A stretch of 64,000 nucleotides of DNA, from contig NZ_JAAFZA010000003.1 of assembly GCF_015356865.1 (NCBI RefSeq), positions 1-64,000 of the forward strand, written 5' to 3'. Under the pieces are notes generated by a model, which searched no databases, was not told where the DNA came from, and worked only from the letters and a program-made list of their open reading frames with translations. The DNA is from Catenulispora pinisilvae (GTDB taxonomy: Bacteria > Actinomycetota > Actinomycetes > Streptomycetales > Catenulisporaceae). This document shows, piece after piece, positions 9,512-17,988 of this stretch (the first letter of the stretch is position 1; every line of letters begins with the position of its first letter). Both the position numbers and the translations under genes were made by a program.

Positions 9512-10617
9512 AGATATCCGGAGTCGAACTGCGGCGCCTGACCATGCCGCTGCGCAGTCCGTTCGAGACGTCTTTCGGCGTGGTGACCGAACGCGACATC
9601 CTGCTGATCCGCGTCGCCGCCGAGCAGGCCGACGGCTGGGGCGAATGCGCCGCGATGAGCGAGCCGGTGTACTCCTCGGAGCACATCCACGGCGCGCACG
9701 ACGTCATCCGCCGCTTCCTTCTCCCCAGGCTCGCCGCCGCACCGCTTGTCACCTCGGCGCTGGTGGCGCAGATCCTGGCGCCGTTCAAGGGCCACCCGAT
9801 CGCCAAGGCGGCGGTGGAAGCCGCCGTCCTGGACGCCGAACTGCGGGCCGCCGGCACCTCCTTCGGCGACCATCTCGGCGCCGTGCGCTCCTCGGTACCG
9901 GTCGGCGTCTCGGTCGGGATCATGCCGAGCGTCGCAGAGCTCGTCGACACCGTCGGCGGCTACCTCGACCAGGGCTACCGACGGATCAAGCTGAAGATCA
10001 AGCCGGGCTGGGACGTGGAGCCGGTGCGAGCCGTCCGCGAGCGATTCGGTGACGCGCTGCTATTGCAGGTCGACGCCAACACCGCCTACACCCTCGGCGA
10101 CGCGCAGCGCCTGGCCGCCCTGGACCCCTTCGACCTGCTGCTGATCGAACAGCCGCTACCGGAGGACGACATCCGCGGGCACGCAGCCCTGGCCCGCCTG
10201 CTCCACACCCCGATCTGCCTGGACGAGTCCATCGTCTCGGCGCGCTCGGCCGCCGAAGCGATCGCCCTCGGCGCCTGCCGCATCGTCAACATCAAGCCCG
10301 CCCGCGTCGGCGGCTACCTGGAAGCGCGCCGCGTACACGACGTCTGCGCCGCGAACGGGATCCCGGTGTGGTGCGGCGGGATGCTGGAGACCGGCGTCGG
10401 CCGCGCGGCCAACGTCGCCCTGGCGGCACTGCCGAACTTCACCCTCCCCGGCGACATCAGCGCCTCCGAGCGCTATTTCGAGCGCGACATCACCGAACCC
10501 TTCGTCCTGCGCGACGGGTGCCTGGACGTACCGCAGGGCCCCGGCCTCGGGGTCACGCCCGACCCGGTGCTCCTCGATGAGCTCACCACGGCCAGAGAGT
10601 GGATCGATTTTCGGTGA
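9508..10617 (+). CDS. N-acylamino-acid racemase / o-succinylbenzoate synthase (enolase superfamily)
   Basis: A 369-aa enolase-superfamily enzyme of the MenC/NAAAR group. The catalytic pair is present as Lys163 (in IKLKIKPGW) and Lys263 (in VNIKPARVGG). The metal ligands are Asp189 (LQVDAN), Glu214 (LIEQPLPEDD) and Asp239 (CLDESI). These positions coincide with the numbering I recall for the Amycolatopsis enzyme. The family can make o-succinylbenzoate for menaquinone or racemise N-acylamino acids. No other men gene is nearby and the gene is overlapped by a GNAT gene, so I favour N-acyl D/L-amino-acid racemisation. A dedicated desuccinylase is not in the window. It is the last gene of the operon. 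Confidence 0.9.
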   Translation: MKISGVELRRLTMPLRSPFETSFGVVTERDILLIRVAAEQADGWGECAAMSEPVYSSEHIHGAHDVIRRFLLPRLAAAPLVTSALVAQILAPFKGHPIAKAAVEAAVLDAELRAAGTSFGDHLGAVRSSVPVGVSVGIMPSVAELVDTVGGYLDQGYRRIKLKIKPGWDVEPVRAVRERFGDALLLQVDANTAYTLGDAQRLAALDPFDLLLIEQPLPEDDIRGHAALARLLHTPICLDESIVSARSAAEAIALGACRIVNIKPARVGGYLEARRVHDVCAANGIPVWCGGMLETGVGRAANVALAALPNFTLPGDISASERYFERDITEPFVLRDGCLDVPQGPGLGVTPDPVLLDELTTAREWIDFR

Positions 10618-10688
10618 CCCGTCGTCGTGCGTGCCGCTCTCGCAACGGCAACGGCAACGGGACGTGGACGCTCAGCTCGGTTCCAGAC

Positions 10689-11756
10689 TCATACCTGGTA
10701 GCGGTCAGGTGCGAACAGGCGCAGGTTGTCCTGTATCCACGCCGAGGTCCGCTCCAGCCCCACGGTCAGCGGGACCTGCGGCGCCCAGCCGGTGAGCTCG
10801 CGCATCAGTGAGTTGTCGGAGACGAGCCTGAGTACCTCGCTGTCGGCTGGGCGGAGCCTGGCCGGGTCCTGTACCACCACAGCCTCGCGTCCGCTCGCAT
10901 CGATCAGCGCTGCGGCGAGGTCTGCGATGGAGATCTCGCGGCCGACGCCGAGGTTGACGGTGCGGCCCAGGGTGCGGGGCGAGTCCGCCGCGGCGAGGAA
11001 GCCGCTGACGGTGTCGTCGACGTAGGTGAAGTCGCGGGTCGGCCGGAGTGAGCCGAGCTTGATTTCGCGCGCTCCGTGGTGCAGCTGGGCTAGTACGGTC
11101 GGAATGACCGCGCGGGCGGACTGGCGCGGGCCGTAGGTGTTGAACGGTCTGACGACCGTCACCGGCAGGTTGAACGCGTGGTGGTAGGCCAGGGCGGTCA
11201 TGTCCGCGGCGATCTTCGAGGCCGAGTACGGTGATTGCGGCTGGAGCGGGTGCGTCTCGTCGATCGGGACGCGGACCGCGGAGCCGTAGACCTCGCTGGT
11301 CGAGGTCTGGATCAGCCGTGCGCCGTGTCGCAGGCAGGCTGCCGCGACGTGCTCGGTGCCCAGTACGTTCGTCTGGGTGTACGACTCGGGCGCCTGGTAG
11401 CTGTACGGGATGCCGATCAGCGCGGCGAGATGGAACACCGTGTCGCAGCCTTCGACCGCCTGGTGTATCCGGCCCGCATCCCGGACGTCGCCGGGGAACG
11501 GCTCGATCGCGCCGCTGCGCAGGAGCGGCGCGAGGTGGCCGTTCTCCGCGTACGGCTTGTAGTGCAGCAGTGCCCGGACCGAGGCGCCGAGGCCCACCAG
11601 AGTGTCGCTCAGCGCGCTGCCGATGAACCCCTCCGCTCCGGTCACCAGCACTCGGCGACCGGCCCAGCCGGCCCCGGACCGGCCAGACCCGGCCCGGCCA
11701 GCCCCGGTCTCGTTGCTCGTCTCGTTGCTCGTGTCCCTGCTCGTCGCGCTGCTCAT
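10689..11756 (-). CDS. NAD-dependent extended SDR, nucleotide-sugar 4,6-dehydratase/epimerase-like
   Basis: A 355-aa extended short-chain dehydrogenase acting on a nucleotide-activated sugar. After a low-complexity N terminus (SRDTSNETSNETGAGRAG) comes the NAD motif GAEGFIG. The active site is the STSE-containing strand plus YSASK (Tyr/Lys), and NTYGPRQ and RDFTYVDDTVSGF follow. The YKPYAENGHL segment resembles sugar 4,6-dehydratases such as LegB, but the substrate is uncertain. The ATG overlaps the stop of the upstream murG-like gene (ATGA), so both are made together, probably for envelope glycan or glycolipid synthesis. The N-terminal repeat comes from a tandem DNA repeat at 11709-11750. 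Confidence 0.85.
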   Translation of the reverse strand: MSSATSRDTSNETSNETGAGRAGSGRSGAGWAGRRVLVTGAEGFIGSALSDTLVGLGASVRALLHYKPYAENGHLAPLLRSGAIEPFPGDVRDAGRIHQAVEGCDTVFHLAALIGIPYSYQAPESYTQTNVLGTEHVAAACLRHGARLIQTSTSEVYGSAVRVPIDETHPLQPQSPYSASKIAADMTALAYHHAFNLPVTVVRPFNTYGPRQSARAVIPTVLAQLHHGAREIKLGSLRPTRDFTYVDDTVSGFLAAADSPRTLGRTVNLGVGREISIADLAAALIDASGREAVVVQDPARLRPADSEVLRLVSDNSLMRELTGWAPQVPLTVGLERTSAWIQDNLRLFAPDRYQV

Positions 11757-12973
11757 GCGTTCGTGCGCTCCAATTCGTCGGCGGCCACCGGCTCGCGGTC
11801 ATGCGGGGTGGGAGTGATCGGGTACGTCAGCCCTCCGGCGAGTTCAAGCACGCGCTCCGCGAGCCGGAGCGAGGCCGTGCCATGGCTGCCGGGGTCTGCG
11901 GCGGCGGACATCGTGCCGAGTCGGTAGGGGTCGGCCAACAGCGGTTCGAGAGCCCCGGCGAGAGAGCCGGCGTCGAGTTGTCCGTCTGGCAGGAGCACCG
12001 CTGCACCGGTCCGCGTGAGAACTCGGGCGTTGTGGGTCTGATGGTCGCCGGGCGCGTGCGGGTAGGGCACCAGGACGGAGGGCAGCCCGCAACTGGCGAG
12101 TTCGGCGACCGTGGCCGACCCGGCCCGGCATACGGCTACGTCGGCCGCGGCGTATGCCAGGTCCATGCGGTCCAGGTAGGCATGCGCCTCGGCCACGGCG
12201 CAGCCGCCGTTCTCCGCCAGGACGGCGCGTGCGCGCTCCAGGTCCTGCGGTCCGGTCTTGATCAGGAGGCGCACGTCGGGCCGGGACCGCCAGCGCCCGG
12301 CCAGCTCCGTGGCCGCCTCGGTGAGCCGGCGGGCGCCGAGGCTGCCGCCGTTGACCAGCACCAGGCGTACCGAGCGCCGCAGGCCGTGGTGGGCGCGTGC
12401 GCTCTCCCCGAGTCGTAGGCGCTCGGCCCTGGTCAGCGGGGCGTACAGCGGCATCCCGACCAGTTCGGCGTCCGCCCGGGCGCGCCGCGGAAGATGCCCG
12501 CGGGCCGCCTCGAATCCGAGGCAGACCGCTGAGCCGAGGCGCGCGTTGAACCGGTTGGCGCGTCCGGGAATCGCGTTCGACTCGTGGATCAGGGCCGGGA
12601 TCCGCAGCATGCGCGCCCCGAGTATCACCGGCGCGCTCGGATAGCCGCCCATGCCCACCGCCACGAGGGCGCCCTGCCGCTTCATGACCGAGCGCGCTTG
12701 GCCGGCGGACTTGAGCAGGTGCGCGGGCAGCAGGAAGCGGCGCGCGCCGAGCTGCCGGTCGAAGGGGATCATGTCGACGGTGTGCAGCCGGTATCCGGCG
12801 CCGGGGATGAGCGTGCGTTCCAGGCCCCGCTCGGTACCGACGAAGCTGATGCGGGCTCTGGGCTCCAGGGAGCGGATGGCGTCGGCCAGCGCCAGTCCCG
12901 GATAGATGTGCCCGCCGGTCCCGCCCGCGCCGATGACCACGGACAGGGCGGACGGCTGTGCTCTTCTCGTCAT
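11753..12973 (-). CDS. MurG-like UDP-GlcNAc glycosyltransferase (second-copy type)
   Basis: A 406-aa GT28-family glycosyltransferase resembling MurG, which adds GlcNAc to lipid I on the inner membrane face. The N-terminal GAGGTGGHIYPGLALADAI and the C-terminal RAGSATVAEL and HAPGDHQTHNARVL motifs are MurG signatures. It is not beside the usual division/cell-wall genes; instead it precedes a sugar SDR and diverges from a two-component system, so it is probably a paralogue rather than the housekeeping murG. I start it at the ATG at 12973; a longer open frame runs through the neighbouring promoter and gene. Possible roles are a stress- or antibiotic-inducible lipid II step or another GlcNAc transfer. 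Confidence 0.85.
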   Translation of the reverse strand: MTRRAQPSALSVVIGAGGTGGHIYPGLALADAIRSLEPRARISFVGTERGLERTLIPGAGYRLHTVDMIPFDRQLGARRFLLPAHLLKSAGQARSVMKRQGALVAVGMGGYPSAPVILGARMLRIPALIHESNAIPGRANRFNARLGSAVCLGFEAARGHLPRRARADAELVGMPLYAPLTRAERLRLGESARAHHGLRRSVRLVLVNGGSLGARRLTEAATELAGRWRSRPDVRLLIKTGPQDLERARAVLAENGGCAVAEAHAYLDRMDLAYAAADVAVCRAGSATVAELASCGLPSVLVPYPHAPGDHQTHNARVLTRTGAAVLLPDGQLDAGSLAGALEPLLADPYRLGTMSAAADPGSHGTASLRLAERVLELAGGLTYPITPTPHDREPVAADELERTNA

Positions 12974-12999
12974 GTCGGGCAGCCTGGCCTGGCGTGGTA

Positions 13000-13009
13000 A
13001 GAAGCTTCT
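13000..13009. promoter_or_regulatory. Palindrome in the divergent murG-like / response-regulator promoter
   Basis: AGAAGCTTCT is a perfect 10-bp palindrome inside TAAGAAGCTTCTAAG, in the 63-bp gap between the murG-like gene and the response regulator. AT-rich inverted repeats of this kind are common OmpR-family targets in actinomycetes, so it may bind the adjacent regulator and control both directions. Function is inferred. Confidence 0.4.
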
Positions 13010-13036
13010 AAGACCCTGGTCGGCGAGGATTGGGGC

Positions 13037-13747
13037 ATGGCGAACAGCGAGCGGCCCGGCTCCGCGCGGATCCTGGTGGTCGACGACGACCCCGAGGTCC
13101 GCGAGGCGGTGTGCGAGGCGATGCGGGTCGAAGGACACGAGGTGGCCGGCGCCGCGGACGGGGTGCAGGCAATGGCCGCCGTCTCCGCGTGGTCACCGGA
13201 CGCGCTGGTGCTGGACGTGCTGATGCCGGGGCTCGACGGTCTGGCGGTGTGCCGACAGCTGCGCGCCCTGGGCGACCGGGTGCCGATCCTGGTGCTGACC
13301 GCGCGCGGTTCGGTCAGCGACCGGGTGGACGGTCTCGATGCCGGGGCCGACGACTATCTGGCCAAGCCCTTCGCGCTGCGCGAGTTGCAGGCGAGGGTCA
13401 GAGCCCTGTTGCGGCGCTCGTCGCCGGAGCAGCCGGAACCCGACCAGGCCGGGCTGCGCTACGCCGATCTGAGGTTCGACCCGGTGACCCGCACGGGCGA
13501 GCGGGCCGGGCGCTTCCTGGAGTTCACCCACACCGAGGCGGCCTTGCTGGAGTTGCTGCTGCGCAATCCGGAGCAGGTGCTCACCCGCGAGCTGCTGATG
13601 GACCGGGTGTGGGGAGAGGTGTTCGGCCCGGAATCCAACTCGCTGACTGTGTACATCGGCTACCTGCGCCGCAAACTCGAGGCGGAGGGCAGCTCACGAC
13701 TGGTGCAGACGGTGCACGGGGTCGGCTACCGGCTGGCGTCGTCGTGA
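13037..13747 (+). CDS. OmpR-family two-component response regulator
   Basis: A 236-aa DNA-binding response regulator. The receiver domain (about residues 11-125) has the acidic pocket VVDDD, phosphoacceptor Asp60 (LVLDVLMPG), the conserved Thr (VLTARG) and Lys (LAKPF). The C-terminal winged helix (about 140-235) ends VYIGYLRRKLEAEG and VQTVHGVGYRL. Its stop overlaps the GTG of the kinase gene, so the two proteins form a pair. The likely targets are its own operon and the divergent murG-like/SDR genes, through the palindrome at 13000-13009; this is inference. Confidence 0.93.
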   Translation: MANSERPGSARILVVDDDPEVREAVCEAMRVEGHEVAGAADGVQAMAAVSAWSPDALVLDVLMPGLDGLAVCRQLRALGDRVPILVLTARGSVSDRVDGLDAGADDYLAKPFALRELQARVRALLRRSSPEQPEPDQAGLRYADLRFDPVTRTGERAGRFLEFTHTEAALLELLLRNPEQVLTRELLMDRVWGEVFGPESNSLTVYIGYLRRKLEAEGSSRLVQTVHGVGYRLASS

Positions 13748-15285
13748 ACGCCTCGGCTGAGTCCGCGCCTGAGTCCGCGCCGGAGTCCGCACCCCGCGAC
13801 CGCGGCCTGCGCCGGCTGCTCTCGCCCCCGGCGCGCTGGCTGCGCCTGCTCCCGCTACGTACGCGGCTGGCTGTGGCCAGCGGGCTGGCCGTCGCCATCG
13901 TCGCACTGGCATGCAGCACTGCCGCGTTCGTGGTGGTGCGCCATGAGCTTGAGCGACAGTTCGACATCCAGCTCGGGCAGGACGCCACGTTCGCGGCCCA
14001 GCAGTCGAAGAACCAACCGCCTCAAGTGATCTCCGGCGAATGCAGATATCTGGCGGCACCGGCCTGCTCCCAAGTCGTCTCCGCCTCCCCAGCCCACGAC
14101 CCGGCGGGGGGATACGTCCTTCCGGTCGGGCCGCGCACCCGCGAGGTTGCGGCGGGCGAACACCGCGCGTACTACAGCGACATCACCCTGGACGGGTTCC
14201 CCGTCAGGATGTACACGGTCTCCTTTACCCCTGGCACCGCCGTACAGGTGGCGGCCAGGTCGGACACCGTGCAGACGGGGGTGCGACAGGCGGCCTGGCT
14301 GATGACCGCGGTCTGCGCGGGTGGCATGCTGCTGGCCGCGCTGCTGGGATACCTGGTCGCCCGCGGCTCGTTGCGCCCGGTGGCCAGGCTGACCGCCGTG
14401 GCCGAACGCATCACCGCGACCGGCGACGCGAGCCTGCGCATCCAGACGCCGCCCGGTGGCGCCGCCGGGGCCCAGGGGCGCCGCTGGCGGCCGGACGAGC
14501 CGGCGCGGCTGGCCGCGAGCTTCAACACCATGCTCGCGGAGCTGGAGGAATCGGTCGACGCGCGCCGTAGGCTCGTCGCCGACGCGTCTCACGAACTGCG
14601 GACACCGCTCACGGCCCTGCGCACCAACGCGGAGCTACTGATCGATGCGGAACGCCTGACGCCGCGGCAGACGGCCCGGGCGGCCCGGGCCGTCGACCGG
14701 CAGGCCAGGGAGATCACCGGCCTCGTCAACGATCTGATCGAACTGGCCCGCACCGAGGAGCCCGACGCCCTGGTCGAGGTCTTCGCGCTGGACCGGCTGG
14801 TACACGGCCGGGTGGAGGCGGCCCGGGACCACTGGCCCGAGTTGGCGTTCACGGACGCGCTTACGGACACCCTCACAGATGTGGCTGCGGATCCTGCCGC
14901 GGGCGGCGTGCACGGCGTCCTGGTACGCGGGGTGCCTCAGCGGCTCGCGCGGCTGGTCGACAACCTCCTCGACAACGCCGCGAAGTACAGCCCACGGGCC
15001 GGCCGGGTCGAGGTGACACTTGGTGTCGTGGCTGGGGCCGACGGCGAGACGGCGGAGCTGACCGTGCGCGATCACGGCCCCGGTATCGCCCCGGAGGACC
15101 TTCCTCACGTATTCGACCGCTTCTATCGATCCGCGTCGGCTCGGGCGCTGCCCGGCTCTGGGCTGGGCTTGGCGATGGCGCAGCAGATCGCGCGCTCGCA
15201 CGGGGCCGAGCTGACCGTGGCCGATGCCCCCGGAGGCGGTGCGTCCTTCCAACTGCGCATCCCGATCACCCGAGTACCCCTGTAG
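13744..15285 (+). CDS. Membrane sensor histidine kinase (HisKA type)
   Basis: A 513-aa kinase cognate to the preceding regulator. After an N-terminal ESAP triplet repeat, it has a first membrane helix (LAVASGLAVAIVALACS), an extracytoplasmic sensor region of about 130 residues, a second helix (LMTAVCAGGMLLAALLGYLV) and a HAMP linker. The phosphorylated His is His283 in ASHELRTPLTALR. The ATPase boxes are LVDNLLDNAAKYSP, DHGPGIAPEDLPHVFDRFYR and GSGLGLAMAQQI. I chose GTG at 13744 because it overlaps the regulator stop. The sensor domain resembles nothing I can name, so the signal is unknown; cell-envelope stress would suit the divergent MurG-like gene. Confidence 0.92.
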   Translation: MNASAESAPESAPESAPRDRGLRRLLSPPARWLRLLPLRTRLAVASGLAVAIVALACSTAAFVVVRHELERQFDIQLGQDATFAAQQSKNQPPQVISGECRYLAAPACSQVVSASPAHDPAGGYVLPVGPRTREVAAGEHRAYYSDITLDGFPVRMYTVSFTPGTAVQVAARSDTVQTGVRQAAWLMTAVCAGGMLLAALLGYLVARGSLRPVARLTAVAERITATGDASLRIQTPPGGAAGAQGRRWRPDEPARLAASFNTMLAELEESVDARRRLVADASHELRTPLTALRTNAELLIDAERLTPRQTARAARAVDRQAREITGLVNDLIELARTEEPDALVEVFALDRLVHGRVEAARDHWPELAFTDALTDTLTDVAADPAAGGVHGVLVRGVPQRLARLVDNLLDNAAKYSPRAGRVEVTLGVVAGADGETAELTVRDHGPGIAPEDLPHVFDRFYRSASARALPGSGLGLAMAQQIARSHGAELTVADAPGGGASFQLRIPITRVPL

Positions 15286-15824
15286 CGGCGCTTGCCAGGA
15301 CCCAACCGTCACCAGGATCCGATTCGCGGTAGCGCCAACAGTTGACCGCTGATGCGCGATCCTGTCAACGCTGCGCATCAAGCGCGCACACCCGATCGCA
15401 TAAGTTGAACGACTAGTCGTGCTTTGTGGCCAGGATCAAGCGATCTGGTGCAGGCGGCTACTGCGCGGCGTCGTACGAGGCCTTTGCTAAGCCTTTACCG
15501 ACGCACAGGCTGACGCGGGTCACAGCAGCTTGCTACGTTTCCTCTCTAGTACGAGCCCCCGTAGTCGATCGATGCCGGACCGCAGCCGGCCGCCGATGCG
15601 AACCAGGGGGCACCGGGTCGCGCCGTGCTGGCGTTGCTGTCATCACCTGGATTTTTCTGCTCGTGGCTCTGCCTCGCGCCGTCACGCTTCTAGAACGCCG
15701 TGTGCCGCGTGGGTCATCGTGTCAAGAGCTGATCAAAATCATGATGGCGGGAACCTGCGGGCCGCGCTGCCGACTCCGGCGTATCAGAGTCACGCCACCG
15801 TCTCGCAACGCAAGGAGTCCCCTC
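15286..15824. other. 539-bp non-coding stretch upstream of the secreted papain-like protease
   Basis: No convincing gene lies here. It holds the end of the kinase transcript and a long leader of the protease. A perfect 12-bp palindrome, ACGACTAGTCGT, lies at 15409-15420 and could be an operator. A good ribosome binding site (AAGGAG) precedes the protease ATG. I see no riboswitch class I can match. Confidence 0.5.
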
Positions 15825-16739
15825 ATGCACCACGCAAAGACCGCCGGCATAGCCGCGGCGTTCATCGCGGCCGCCGCGCTGACCGCCGTCGCGGCCGCAC
15901 CGGCCTCGGCCGCCTCCGCTCAGCCGAACGCGCTGCGCCACCACCACTACGCCACCGGGCTGAACATCGGCCAGGCCCGGGCCGCCGAGCGCGCGGGCCT
16001 GGCCACGCGCGCCACCTACTCCACGTCCCTGCGCGGCCTGCGCGCGGCCGACGGCCTGTCGGCCGACGTCCCGGACAGCGCCAGCCTTCAGCAGTACGCG
16101 TTGTCCCCGGGCGACCAGGGCCAGGTCGGTTCCTGCGTCACCTGGGCCACTGGCTACAGCGCCTACGGGATTTTGATGAACGAGCAGGGCATCTCCGGTG
16201 ACCCGATGGCGCCGATGTACATCTACGCCCAGATAGCCCAGGGCAACGACCAGGGCACCACCGGCGATGTCGCGCTCGGCATGGAGCAGCAGCAGGGCAT
16301 CGACACCAAGGCCGACTACCACCAGGGCGACTTCGACTACACCACCCAGCCCGACGCCAGCGAGATCGCCAACGCCGCGCACTACAAGCTGTCCGGCTAC
16401 CAGACGCTGGCGCTCGGCGACGGCGCCGAGCAGGCCATCAAGGACTCGATCTCCCAGGGCCTGCCGGTCTCGGTCGGGTTCAACGTCCGGCAGAGCTTCA
16501 TGGACCTCAGCGGCCAGGCCGCCTCGGACTACAGCTACACCCCCGGCAACGACAGCACCGACCCGGTGGTCGGCGGCCACGAGGTCGCGGTGATCGGCTA
16601 CACCGACCAGGGCGTCACCATCGAGAACAGCTGGGGCGCCAGCTGGGGCGACAACGGCTACGTCAACGTCCCGTGGAGCTTCTTCACCACCGGCGACGTC
16701 GACGAACTCTACTCAGTCGGCAAACTGGCCCAGAACTAA
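15825..16739 (+). CDS. Secreted papain-like cysteine protease (peptidase C1 family)
   Basis: A 304-aa protein with a Sec-type signal peptide (MHHAKTAGIAAAFIAAAALT, then APASAASA). The papain fold follows without the long propeptide of eukaryotic enzymes. Catalytic residues are visible: Cys104 in GQVGSCVTWATGYSAYG, with the oxyanion Gln just before it, His252 in GGHEVAVIGY and Asn268 in ENSWGASWGDNGY. The start is the ATG at 15825, preceded by AAGGAG; a longer open frame upstream lacks a signal peptide and is rejected. It is followed by a strong hairpin terminator and looks monocistronic. Its substrate is unknown. Confidence 0.88.
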   Translation: MHHAKTAGIAAAFIAAAALTAVAAAPASAASAQPNALRHHHYATGLNIGQARAAERAGLATRATYSTSLRGLRAADGLSADVPDSASLQQYALSPGDQGQVGSCVTWATGYSAYGILMNEQGISGDPMAPMYIYAQIAQGNDQGTTGDVALGMEQQQGIDTKADYHQGDFDYTTQPDASEIANAAHYKLSGYQTLALGDGAEQAIKDSISQGLPVSVGFNVRQSFMDLSGQAASDYSYTPGNDSTDPVVGGHEVAVIGYTDQGVTIENSWGASWGDNGYVNVPWSFFTTGDVDELYSVGKLAQN

Positions 16740-16774
16740 CACCACCCGGAAACAGGCAGCACCAGCACCTTGAC

Positions 16775-16819
16775 CCTGGTGTGGCCGGCGCTCGTCACGC
16801 GGGCGCCGGCCACACCAGG
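16775..16819. terminator. Strong GC hairpin terminator after the C1 protease gene
   Basis: A perfect 17-bp inverted repeat (CCTGGTGTGGCCGGCGC against its complement) with an 11-nt loop begins 36 nt after the protease stop. There is no T tract, as is usual in high-GC actinomycetes. Confidence 0.75.
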
Positions 16820-17022
16820 CCCTCGGCGTTCCCGGCCACAGCAGCGGCGGTGTGCCGAACAATCATGGTCGCCGCGGGGTCGCCCATGCTCGCCGCCAGT
16901 GCGGCCGACTCCGTCTCAAGGAGGAGGTTTTCGCCTTCCAGCCGCCGGATTCCACCCTCCGGACGACGTGGCGGCGATGGTCGTGTCCCTAGCGTCGAGG
17001 TCATGAGCAGCGGGAGGCCCTC

Positions 17023-17988
17023 ATGATCGAGGCGAAGGCATTGACCAAGCGCTACGGCGGCAAGACCGCGGTGGACGGTATCGACTTCCAGGTCCGTCCC
17101 GGGCTGGTGACCGGCTTCCTGGGGCCCAACGGGGCCGGCAAGTCCACCACCATGCGGATGATCCTCGGTCTGGATCTGCCCACGGCCGGGACCGTCACCG
17201 TCGACGGTCGGGACTACCGGGGCAAGGTGTGGCCGTTGCACGATGTCGGCGCTTTGCTGGACGCGCGTGCGGTGCATCCAGGCCGCTCGGCGTACAACCA
17301 TCTGCACAGTCTGGCCGCCGCCAATGACATCGGCCGGGCGCGCGTGGACGCGGTGTTGGAGCAGGTGGGGCTGACATCGGTGGCGCACAAGCGGGCCGGC
17401 GGGTTCTCGCTGGGGATGGCGCAGCGGCTGGGGATCGCCGGTGTGCTCCTGGGGGATCCGGGGACGATGTTGTTCGATGGGCAAGCGGTGCTCGCGCGGC
17501 AGTAAATCACAGCGTTGGATCCGGACGGCATCCTGTGGATCCGTACCCTGATGCGGTCGCTGGCCGCCGAGGGCCGCACCGTGCTGGTCTCCAGCCACCT
17601 GATGAGCGAGATGGCGCTGACCGCCGACCACCTGCTGGTCATCGGACGCGGCAGACTGCTCGCCGACACCCCGCTGTCCGAGCTGATCGCGCGGCATTCC
17701 GCTGAGCGGGTCGAGGTGCGGGCCGCCGATCCGCGGCGGCTGGCCTCGGATCTGCGCGCGGTCGGTGCGCGGGTCGCGGTGGAACCGGACGGCACGCTGG
17801 CGGTCACCGCGATGGGCTCGGTCGGGATCGGCGAGCTGGCCGCCGCGCGGGGGCACGTGCTGCACCAGCTGCATGACGTGACCGCGTCGCTGGAGCAGGC
17901 GTACTTCCGGCTCACCGGCGAGAGCGTCGAGTACCGGGCCCTGGAGCCGAGGGCCTCGGAGCCGAGGCCGGAAGCGGTGCCGGCGTGA
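17023..17988 (+). pseudogene. Drug-type ABC exporter ATPase interrupted at Walker B by an in-frame stop
   Basis: ATPase of a CcmA/DrrA-type exporter. The N-terminal half is normal: Walker A GPNGAGKSTTMRM and the signature-like FSLGMAQRLGIAG. Walker B reads MLFD, but the expected EPVNG linker is replaced by 36 nt (17479-17514) encoding GQAVLARQ, a TAA stop at 17503-17505 and ITA. The frame then resumes with LDPDGILWIR and the rest of the domain (VLVSSHLMSEM). The catalytic Glu is lost and translation should end at residue 160. The downstream half is intact and in frame, so this is recent damage, a sequencing artefact or, less likely, readthrough. Two intact permease genes follow. Confidence 0.85.

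Noticed and set aside
15286-15824. Riboswitch (c-di-AMP or cobalamin type) upstream of the C1 protease
   Set aside because: I looked for the conserved blocks of these classes and could not find a convincing set; only a palindrome is supported.
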